Below are positions 8,438 through 15,937 of a stretch of DNA of 64,000 nt, piece by piece. Position 1 is the stretch's first letter. Every line of letters starts with the position of its first letter. Below the pieces are notes generated by a model that worked only from the letters and a program-made list of their open reading frames with translations, had not been told where the DNA came from and made no database searches. The position numbers were made by a program, and so were the translations under genes. This DNA is from JBPYCR01 sp051846935 (GTDB lineage: Bacteria; Bacillota; Bacilli; Bacillales; Amphibacillaceae): the NCBI RefSeq assembly GCF_051846935.1, contig NZ_JBPYCS010000016.1, positions 1-64,000 of the forward strand. Direction: 5' to 3'.

Positions 8438-11400
8438 ATGAAAAACCGAAAAAGTAATTGGGTATTATTTGGATTATTCTTCATTTGGTTTATCATTTTT
8501 ATATTATTTTCTTATTCACATCCTCGGTCATTGCTCCAAGATGACATACACTTAAAAGAAGGCCAAGTTATACTTACGAACGAAATGCTTTCTTCTAACG
8601 GGCAAGTTACTTTAAGTGGAGAGTGGACGTTTTATTGGGATCAACAATTAAGTGATGCACAAATTGCCTCAGGTGACAATAATTCAAATATAGTAAGTGT
8701 GCCAGATGTATGGACACGCTATACACATAATGGAAAAAGACTGCCTGGTTTCGGGCATGGTACATATCATTTGAAAATATTCGTCGAAAACCCGGGGATG
8801 TATGGTATTAAAATCCCCACTTTGTCAACAGCATCGAGTGTGTATATTGACGATCAGCTGATTTATCAAAGTGGCGTAGCAGGAACAAATGCTGAACAAA
8901 CATCCGCCCAGTATAAAAGCGGCCTCGTGTTGTTTGAGGTAAAAGATACGGAATTTGATTTAATTATTCATATCTCGAACTATTTGTACGCTAGAGGTGG
9001 CATGTGGTACGCACTCGATTTTGGTACTGCGAATCAACTAGCCCAAATATATGCAAACGAAAAAAGTACGGATTTATTTATATTAGGTAGTGTTTTAATC
9101 ATTAGTATTTATCATTTAATACTATTCACTATGCGAATCAAGCAAAAAGAATATTTGTTATTCGGATTAGGCTCTTTATTCGTTGCAATTCGAATGCTGA
9201 TAATTGAACACGTCTATCTCGTTGATATTTTATCAGGCGTCAATGTTTGGTGGTTCGTATTTTTTGAATACTTGACATATTATGCAGGCATTCCCTTGCT
9301 TCTAATGTATTTTTATTTGTTATACCCAAAGGAATTCTCCTTACGCTTTATTAAAATTGTAACGGTAGTTAGCTCACTTTTTGTATTGACTACAATTGTA
9401 TTACCTGTTCATGTCTTTACTCAATTTATTTATGGGTATCACTTTGTACTAATAATTGTGCTCTTCGTTCTACTGCATAATATATTTAAAACCGTTCGCC
9501 ACAAACGGGATGGTTCGGGGATACAGCTCATAGCAATTTTAACGTTTGGCATTACGATGATTCATGACGTTTTATACAATTTAAATTGGTTACAAATTTT
9601 TAATAGACAAATTGTGCCACTCGGTATGTTTACGTTAATTTTTTTTCAAGCTGTTTTGATTGCACGCCGGTTTTCAACAGTCTATCACGATATGGAGAAG
9701 GCTACAGAACAGTTGCTGCTAGCAGATAAAGAGAAGGATACCTTCCTATCAAATACAGCACATGAACTGAAAACACCTCTCCACGGAATAATTAATATAA
9801 GCGATTCCCTACTAGAGGATAATACGAACTTAACAAGCAAACAAAAGCAACATCTAAAATTGGTTACTTCTGTCGCTCGACAAATGTCAAACCTTGTACA
9901 GGATATTTTGGATTTCGATCGATTTAATCAAGGGCGGCTAAAGCTTAATAAAAAAGTAACTGATTTGACAAAGATTGTGACAACAAATCTCGATATACTT
10001 CACGCATTAAAATATGATGACCGTGTAAAACTGAATGTAGAAATAGAGCCGAACCTCCCAAAAGTAAATGTTGACGAAGCGCGTATCCTGCAAGTTTTAT
10101 ATAACTTAATTGGTAATGCCTTCAAATTCACGATTACCGGTACGGTTACGATTAAGGTTCACAAAGAACGGCCCTTTATCGTAGTCGAAATAATAGACAC
10201 AGGGCAAGGAATTCCAGAAGATAAGCTCTCTACAATCTTTGATCGGTATGAACAAGCACATGTCCATTATGCATTAAACAAGCAAGGATCGGGGCTTGGG
10301 ATTGGAATAGCTAAACAAATAATTGACCTGCACGGCGGGAAGATAACGATTGAATCACAAGTTAATAAAGGAACAATTGTCCGCTTTACTTTGCCTATTC
10401 GTAATATTGAAGAAGCGAATAAGGCAATACTCGAGACAACCAGACACCCGTTTGATTCACAATCCATCAACATAAACAAAAACTACGATAAAAGGCAATT
10501 ACACACAACCTATACACTATTAGTTGTAGACGATGAACCTATCAATTTGCAAGTTATAGATCATATGTTTAGCAGTGCGCCTTATAAATTAATTAAAGCA
10601 CGAAATGGAGACGAAGCGTTACAAATTATTATGAATCGCAAAGATTTAGATTTAATAATATTAGACGTAATGATGCCCGGGATATCCGGGTATGAAGTGA
10701 CAAAAAGAATACGTCAAAGTTATTCATTAGTTGAGCTGCCAATACTGCTTATTACTGTTAATAACCGAACGGAGGATTTCTTGGCTGGCTTTGAAGCTGG
10801 AGCGAATGATTATATAACCAAACCATTTTACTCACAAGAAATGAAAGCGCGGGTGCAGACATTACTAGAATTGAAGAATTCGGTTGAACAGGCGTTAGAT
10901 TCCGAGGTATTATCCTTACAAGCACAAATCAAACCACATTTTTTATTTAATGCTTTAAATATTATTTCTTCCGTCATTGCAACTGAACCATTAAAAGCAA
11001 ACGATCTGTTGTTATCTCTGGCAGATTATATGCGTGCCAAATTTGACTTTCATAATCGCGATAAATGGATTCATATTGATGATGAAATGGATTTTTTACA
11101 GTCTTATTTAATCATTGAAAAAGCAAGATTTGAAGAGCGACTTACTATACAGTATGAACTCGATGAGCATTTAGATTTTGAAATACCACCGTTTCTTATT
11201 CAGCCCTTAGTTGAAAATGCTGTTCGCCACGGGGTAAATAAAAATAAAGAAGGCGGCACTGTAAAAATAATAATAAAAAAAGAACACAAAGGATATCGAA
11301 TTACGGTTTCAGACGATGGCATAGGAATGTCCAAAACGAAAGTCAATCGCCTATTAAATGAACAATATGTTTCCAAAAAACAAGGTATTGGTATACAAAA

Positions 11401-11530
11401 CATACAAGGTAGATTAAAACGGTTATTCGGATGTGCGTTAGAAATAGAGAGCGAAATAGGTAAGGGGACCGTTTTCCGAATGTTAATCCCAGAAAGGAAT
11501 GACAAACGAGATGCACGTGCTAATAGTTGA
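8438..11530 (+). CDS. Hybrid sensor histidine kinase with two kinase modules (7TMR-DISM type)
   Basis: Membrane sensor of about 1030 aa. In order: TM1 (residues 8-26); an extracellular beta-rich domain (about 27-205) resembling 7TMR-DISM ligand-binding domains; a multi-helix membrane block (about 208-410); HisKA with NTAHELKTPLHG (His442) and an HATPase domain with intact GQGIPE and GSGLGIGIA; a receiver domain (DVMMPG, Asp743); then a second, LytS/HisK-family kinase with KPHFLFNALN (His834) and its own ATPase (VENAVRHG, DDGIGM). I chose the inner ATG because GGAAAGG lies 10 nt upstream; an ATG 13 codons earlier has no site. It overlaps the response regulator gene. The signal sensed is unknown; a carbohydrate-like ligand is only a guess. 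Confidence 0.9.
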   Translation: MKNRKSNWVLFGLFFIWFIIFILFSYSHPRSLLQDDIHLKEGQVILTNEMLSSNGQVTLSGEWTFYWDQQLSDAQIASGDNNSNIVSVPDVWTRYTHNGKRLPGFGHGTYHLKIFVENPGMYGIKIPTLSTASSVYIDDQLIYQSGVAGTNAEQTSAQYKSGLVLFEVKDTEFDLIIHISNYLYARGGMWYALDFGTANQLAQIYANEKSTDLFILGSVLIISIYHLILFTMRIKQKEYLLFGLGSLFVAIRMLIIEHVYLVDILSGVNVWWFVFFEYLTYYAGIPLLLMYFYLLYPKEFSLRFIKIVTVVSSLFVLTTIVLPVHVFTQFIYGYHFVLIIVLFVLLHNIFKTVRHKRDGSGIQLIAILTFGITMIHDVLYNLNWLQIFNRQIVPLGMFTLIFFQAVLIARRFSTVYHDMEKATEQLLLADKEKDTFLSNTAHELKTPLHGIINISDSLLEDNTNLTSKQKQHLKLVTSVARQMSNLVQDILDFDRFNQGRLKLNKKVTDLTKIVTTNLDILHALKYDDRVKLNVEIEPNLPKVNVDEARILQVLYNLIGNAFKFTITGTVTIKVHKERPFIVVEIIDTGQGIPEDKLSTIFDRYEQAHVHYALNKQGSGLGIGIAKQIIDLHGGKITIESQVNKGTIVRFTLPIRNIEEANKAILETTRHPFDSQSININKNYDKRQLHTTYTLLVVDDEPINLQVIDHMFSSAPYKLIKARNGDEALQIIMNRKDLDLIILDVMMPGISGYEVTKRIRQSYSLVELPILLITVNNRTEDFLAGFEAGANDYITKPFYSQEMKARVQTLLELKNSVEQALDSEVLSLQAQIKPHFLFNALNIISSVIATEPLKANDLLLSLADYMRAKFDFHNRDKWIHIDDEMDFLQSYLIIEKARFEERLTIQYELDEHLDFEIPPFLIQPLVENAVRHGVNKNKEGGTVKIIIKKEHKGYRITVSDDGIGMSKTKVNRLLNEQYVSKKQGIGIQNIQGRLKRLFGCALEIESEIGKGTVFRMLIPERNDKRDARANS

Positions 11531-12644
11531 TGATGAGCGATTAGCCGTTCAAAATTTAAAAAACATATTAAAAAATCACCAAGGAATACATAAGGAAAAC
11601 ATTCACGAATACACTTCACCGTCAGAAGCATTACAATTTACTTCAAAACATCAGATAGACGTCGCTTTTCTTGATATTGAAATGGCAGAGCTAAACGGAT
11701 TAGTCGTTGCGGAAAAGATGAAAGAACAACAGCCAGAAATAGAAATAGTATTTGTAACAGCTTTTCAAGAATATGCAATTGAAGCATTTGAATTACATGC
11801 GTTAGACTATTTATTGAAACCTGTTAGACCAAATCGTCTATTAAAAACATTAGCGCGCATCATAAAACGCGTAAATAAACATTCAGATGAAAGTCAAATA
11901 CCATTAAAAACAAAAATTTGTTTATTCGGTAATTTGGATATTTATAATCAGCAAGGCGAATTATTGGAAATCAAGTGGCGATCGGGTAAGTTAAAGGAGT
12001 TATTTTCATTATTAATGCAATATAGAAATCGCTTCATTTCAAAATATGAAATTATTGACTTACTCTGGTACGCATTTTCTGATAAAAAGGCTGCGACACA
12101 TTTACATACAACGATCTACCGGCTTAGACAGTTAATCTATCAACATCAGCTCGATATTAAAATAATTTATCAAAACAACGCTTACCAAGTTAAACTTAGT
12201 GAAACGGTTGATGTCGATGTTGATATTTGGCTTCAGCATTTAAAAGAGAATCCAAACGTGAATGAGCATAACGTGGAATCGTGCATTAATAAACTAAAGA
12301 TATATCGTGGCCGTTACTTGGAAAACTTAGATTTTATATGGTCAGAAGTAGAACAAGCACATTTAAGTACATTGTACGAGAAGCACGTATTTAAAATAGC
12401 AACCTGTTTAATAGATCTAAAGCGGTATGAAGAGGCAATAGCTTTATATGAACCGTTCATATACAAGCTTTCATACGATGATAAAACTGTAATTACTCTG
12501 TTTGATTTATATAAACAACAAAACAATACGCAAGCTATCGAAAAATTATATCAAACAATTAATAATGTATATAATGATGAGTTAAACGTACCTAAAAATG
12601 CTGAAATAGAAAATTGGTATCAAACATGGAAATACAGCCGTTAA
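11511..12644 (+). CDS. Response regulator with SARP/BTAD-type output domain
   Basis: Transcription factor of 377 aa. An N-terminal receiver (VLIVDDERLA; phospho-acceptor Asp55 in FLDIEM; ALDYLLKPVRP) is followed by a winged-helix domain (about residues 140-230, ending in a TTIYRLRQLI helix). The C-terminal bacterial transcriptional activator (BTAD) domain is rich in TPR-like helices (for example RYEEAIALYEPFI). The start overlaps the kinase gene by 20 bp, so both proteins are probably made together. The ATG used lies 12 codons into a longer frame whose first ATG has no properly spaced ribosome site. SARP-type factors bind 7-bp direct repeats near -35; such repeats sit before the downstream adhesin gene. 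Confidence 0.92.
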   Translation: MHVLIVDDERLAVQNLKNILKNHQGIHKENIHEYTSPSEALQFTSKHQIDVAFLDIEMAELNGLVVAEKMKEQQPEIEIVFVTAFQEYAIEAFELHALDYLLKPVRPNRLLKTLARIIKRVNKHSDESQIPLKTKICLFGNLDIYNQQGELLEIKWRSGKLKELFSLLMQYRNRFISKYEIIDLLWYAFSDKKAATHLHTTIYRLRQLIYQHQLDIKIIYQNNAYQVKLSETVDVDVDIWLQHLKENPNVNEHNVESCINKLKIYRGRYLENLDFIWSEVEQAHLSTLYEKHVFKIATCLIDLKRYEEAIALYEPFIYKLSYDDKTVITLFDLYKQQNNTQAIEKLYQTINNVYNDELNVPKNAEIENWYQTWKYSR

Positions 12645-12655
12645 GCTTTCACATG

Positions 12656-12700
12656 CTCCGATCATTCCATCTAAATAGATGAGCGATCGGAGTTTTTTTG
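12656..12700 (+). terminator. Rho-independent terminator after the response regulator
   Basis: A CTCCGATC/GATCGGAG stem with an internal loop is followed by TTTTTTT on the plus strand. It separates the two-component operon from the adhesin gene, which therefore needs its own promoter. Confidence 0.85.
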
Positions 12701-12874
12701 TTTAATCGACGATTTACTTACTCCTCTATATAACAGAGCGTTTTTATTTCTATTAAGTTGCGCGATAAATGAAAGACGCTTAATTAAAGCTTCTACTCGC
12801 ATAGAGCAGCACAAACCTAAAATGACAAATTTAAATTATTGAAAGAACCTTACATAAGCTATTTCACCGCAACC

Positions 12875-12947
12875 TTTTCAGTCACTTTTCAGATTTTTTG
12901 CAATAATGCTTTGTTATGTTCAGTAACTGTTCAGCGGTGTATATTAT
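12875..12947 (+). promoter_or_regulatory. Putative SARP-type operator/promoter of the adhesin gene
   Basis: Two pairs of direct heptamers are present: TTTTCAG at 12875 and 12886, and TGTTCAG at 12917 and 12928. Within each pair the period is 11 bp (4-bp spacers TCAC and TAAC), and the pairs are 42 bp apart, about four helical turns. The last repeat ends 7 bp before a -10 TATTAT (12942-12947), and no good -35 is present. Known SARP activators bind 11-bp-period heptamer repeats about 8 bp upstream of -10. Assigning the adjacent regulator to this site is inference. Confidence 0.7.
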
Positions 12948-13028
12948 ACTTTTTAACAGGTCGTCGATGTTTGTCATTTTTGGAAATATTATGTAATAAA
13001 AACACCATACAAGGAGAGTGAAAGCTTT

Positions 13029-15341
13029 ATGTCGTTAAAAGAATCTAAAATTAAGCTCGTTCATAAACAACTAAGCGTTATCATGGCTATTTGTTTGCTC
13101 TTTTCGTTTATGCCACCTAAGAAAACGGAGGCAGCAGCAGTACAGCCAATTTCTATTGCACAAGGAGATACAAGTTTAGGATTTAACAATGGGTTTGACC
13201 AATCGTTTTGGAGTGTTGGCGATGATGCTGTGATGAACAGCTCAGGGGGCATATTGACACCCGCATCCGGAGGAAAAAAAGGATATATGTATTTTAAAGA
13301 TAGCCTTCATTTACAAGAGAACTTATCCTTTAATACTAAATTTTCCTTTAAAATTAATAACACCGGTAACACTGGTGGTGACGGATTAGCATTTGTTATG
13401 CAAACAAACAGTAATACTGCTGGAGGGTATGGCGAAGGGTTAGGGTACAGTGGAATATCGCCTAGTTTAGCAGTTGAAATAGATACGTATTATAATTCAA
13501 GTGCAAATGATCCATATAAATCTGGAGATAACTCTAGTCACATCGCAATTACACTAAATGGCGACTATAAAGAACATTTAGCTCTCAAGGATCTTTACAG
13601 TGATGAAAACATATTATTAGATTACACAAATAAAACATATTCCGTTTGGATTGATTATAATGGAAATAAAATGGATGTATATTTTGCCGAAGATGAGACG
13701 GGAAATGCAAACAAGCCTACGCAAACCGCATTATCTTATAATGTAAACTTAGGCGAAGTATTTGGATCGGTTTCAGATGTATTTGTTGGTTTTTCAGCTT
13801 CGACAGGATGGGCATATTCAAAGCATGAAATACGTGGTGTTTTGTTTGACAGTTCATACAGTGATCGTGGCTTAGAACCAAATGAACATTACAAACAAGA
13901 AACGAAGCCGAATGCTCCTTCACCTTTACAAGTAACAAAGGATCATAATTCAGCATATGAGGTGACTCCAGAGCCAGGATCGTACGTCTTTTATGAAAAC
14001 GAAAATGATGTAAAATCAATTCATTCAGGAAATAGCTTCTTGATTGATGCAGCAATGAATACAGATGGAAAAAAGTATTACTATACTTTAGTAAAAAATG
14101 GGATACAGAGTGAACGTTCTCCAATTGAAGTTACGGTAGTACCTGTTCCAGAGCCTGCTGTTTATCCATTGACAGTAAATAGCGGAAGTGGCGCGGGCGC
14201 GTATGAAGCAGGGAAAAACATCACCATTGAAGCAAACCAAGCACCAGAAGGAAAGCAGTTTAAAAGATGGATTGTAATGAGCGAAACAGTTGCATTGGAA
14301 AACAGTCAATCTGCGACGACGAGCTTTATCATGCCGGAAGAAGCGGTTGAAATTACAGCTATTTATGAAGACATCCCACTACCGACTTATAAAGTGACGG
14401 TTAACAACGGATCGGAAAACGGTGCGTATGAAGCAGGGAAAAACGTCACCATTGAAGCAGACCAAGCGCCAGAAGGTAAGCAGTTTAAAGGATGGATTGT
14501 AATCAGCGGAACAGTTGCATTGGAAAATAGCCAGTCAGCGATGACAAGCTTTATCATGCCGGAAGAAGCGGTTGAAATTACGGCTATTTATGAAGACATC
14601 CCAACCGTTGATAACGGACATATATCGAAAGAGGCAAAAAATGCTGATGGTGCACCAAAAATAAAATTAAATAATGATACGGATCAATTAAAGAATATAT
14701 TGTTAACAGATCAAGAAAAAGAAAGAATGAAAAACAGTGAAGATGTCAAAATCCAGCTCATGATATCTGATATTGACAATACAATTAGTAAAGAGGAAAA
14801 ACAATTAATCGAAAATGCTTTAAATGGTTATAAAGTTGCACAATACTTAGATATCTCTTTATTTAAGCTCATTGGAAACGACAACCCGATCTCAGTTACT
14901 AAAGTGAGTAATATGATCCAGATAACGATCGACATCCCTGAATACATGCTGTCAGAAGGAAGCTCCACCAATCGTGAGTTTATGATTGTGAAGGTTCATG
15001 ACGGGAAGTTACAAGTTCTAAAAGACATTAATACTAATGACAAGACGATAACATTCGAAACGGATGAGTTTTCTACTTACTCTATTATTTATGCGGATAA
15101 AGATACCACTTCTTCGAATGAGGAAAGTACTCAGGAAGAGAAAAGTGACTTGACGGAGGATAATGAACAAACGATTACACAATCAACAAAAGATGATAAT
15201 AGCAACAAAGATGACCAGGAAGGTAAGCTACCTAATACATCAACTTCCATGGCAAACATTATGTTAACCGGATTGATTCTCTCGATGATTGGCGGGCTGT
15301 TATTCTTATTGAATCGAAAAAGAGTGTTTATTAAAAAGTAG
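13029..15341 (+). CDS. Secreted L-type lectin adhesin with InlB-like repeats and sortase motif
   Basis: Predicted cell-wall surface protein, 770 aa. A signal peptide (about residues 1-37, ending KKTEAAA) is followed by a legume/L-type lectin domain (about 40-275) with the GGDGLAFVMQ and LAVEIDTYYN segments characteristic of metal-dependent sugar binding. A linker precedes two near-identical InlB B-repeat-like modules of 75 residues (about 378-525). Next come a uncharacterised domain (about 530-690), an acidic Ser/Thr/Asp-rich wall spacer, LPNTS (734-738), a hydrophobic helix and a basic tail. LPNT[AS] motifs fit class D sortases rather than SrtA. It has its own terminator. Ligand unknown; adhesion is inferred from architecture. 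Confidence 0.88.
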   Translation: MSLKESKIKLVHKQLSVIMAICLLFSFMPPKKTEAAAVQPISIAQGDTSLGFNNGFDQSFWSVGDDAVMNSSGGILTPASGGKKGYMYFKDSLHLQENLSFNTKFSFKINNTGNTGGDGLAFVMQTNSNTAGGYGEGLGYSGISPSLAVEIDTYYNSSANDPYKSGDNSSHIAITLNGDYKEHLALKDLYSDENILLDYTNKTYSVWIDYNGNKMDVYFAEDETGNANKPTQTALSYNVNLGEVFGSVSDVFVGFSASTGWAYSKHEIRGVLFDSSYSDRGLEPNEHYKQETKPNAPSPLQVTKDHNSAYEVTPEPGSYVFYENENDVKSIHSGNSFLIDAAMNTDGKKYYYTLVKNGIQSERSPIEVTVVPVPEPAVYPLTVNSGSGAGAYEAGKNITIEANQAPEGKQFKRWIVMSETVALENSQSATTSFIMPEEAVEITAIYEDIPLPTYKVTVNNGSENGAYEAGKNVTIEADQAPEGKQFKGWIVISGTVALENSQSAMTSFIMPEEAVEITAIYEDIPTVDNGHISKEAKNADGAPKIKLNNDTDQLKNILLTDQEKERMKNSEDVKIQLMISDIDNTISKEEKQLIENALNGYKVAQYLDISLFKLIGNDNPISVTKVSNMIQITIDIPEYMLSEGSSTNREFMIVKVHDGKLQVLKDINTNDKTITFETDEFSTYSIIYADKDTTSSNEESTQEEKSDLTEDNEQTITQSTKDDNSNKDDQEGKLPNTSTSMANIMLTGLILSMIGGLLFLLNRKRVFIKK

Positions 15342-15374
15342 ATTTTGCATCAATTAATTCATAGCAAACATTTT

Positions 15375-15416
15375 AAAAAAGATGTGATTCTGTTTATAGG
15401 AATCACGTCTTTTTTT
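15375..15416 (+). terminator. Rho-independent terminator after the adhesin gene
   Basis: An AAAAAAGATGTGATTC / GGAATCACGTCTTTTTTT hairpin with an 8-nt loop and a T-run on the plus strand, 34 bp after the adhesin stop. Confidence 0.85.
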
Positions 15417-15888
15417 ACACTCTTTTGGATTGGTTAGGTATATAAAAAACCGGTACATGACTGTTAATACATAACTCGGTTAAGGAACGAAATAAGAAAG
15501 ACCTAGCAACAGTGCTGTAGAACTGATATGTCGCTCAATGCGAATCATAATCGCTAACAAAACTAAAGACAGAAAAACGGTTGTACAATATATAGCGTCG
15601 CTTATGGGTCCAGCACTGAAGTGTGTGCACTAAGGCTATTAGCCCCCTTTAAGCTGACTGGAACGAAAAGTCGACGGACTCCTGCGGAAATAACACGTGT
15701 CCGAAGATCACTGTAACGACTCGGATAGAGGAGCTACAGAAGCTAAGACAGTAACCGCGGAAAGCCTGTCGGTTGTAGTGCAAGTCAGCTAAATCAGAGC
15801 GCAAGCTTCCATGTTTAGTTCTACTTCATGATTAGGTATTCATGGACTTAATACATTTCACCAACGTCATTTGACAAAGAACCGAAAA
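15417..15888. other. Intergenic gap with a dispersed repeat
   Basis: About 470 bp between the convergent adhesin and ftsH genes. The right half is a dispersed repeat listed separately; in the left part (15417-15640) I see no gene or signal. Confidence 0.5.
15648..15795 (+). repeat. Dispersed intergenic repeat, family 2, copy 1
   Basis: About 148 bp containing a core found again, inverted, near 24.7 kb (shared words include GTCCGAAGAT, CTGTAACGACTC, GAGGAGC and CGGAAAGC). Its edges are imperfect inverted repeats, TTTAAGCTGACT on the left and AGTCAGCTAAA on the right. The GACTCCTGCGG word resembles short repeats common between genes in Bacillaceae. No open frame. Confidence 0.65.
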
Positions 15889-15922
15889 AACAGCCTCCGT
15901 TCAAACTCTTGGAGGCTGTTTC
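15889..15922 (-). terminator. Rho-independent terminator after ftsH
   Basis: Stem AACAGCCTCC / GGAGGCTGTT with a 12-nt loop just downstream of the ftsH stop; on the minus strand it is followed by a short, weak T-tract. Confidence 0.75.
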
Positions 15923-15937
15923 AATTAATACCGATAC

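Noticed and set aside
12839..13021. Short plus-strand open frame before the adhesin gene
   Set aside because: No ribosome site, low-complexity composition, and the interval holds the direct-repeat promoter; treated as noncoding.
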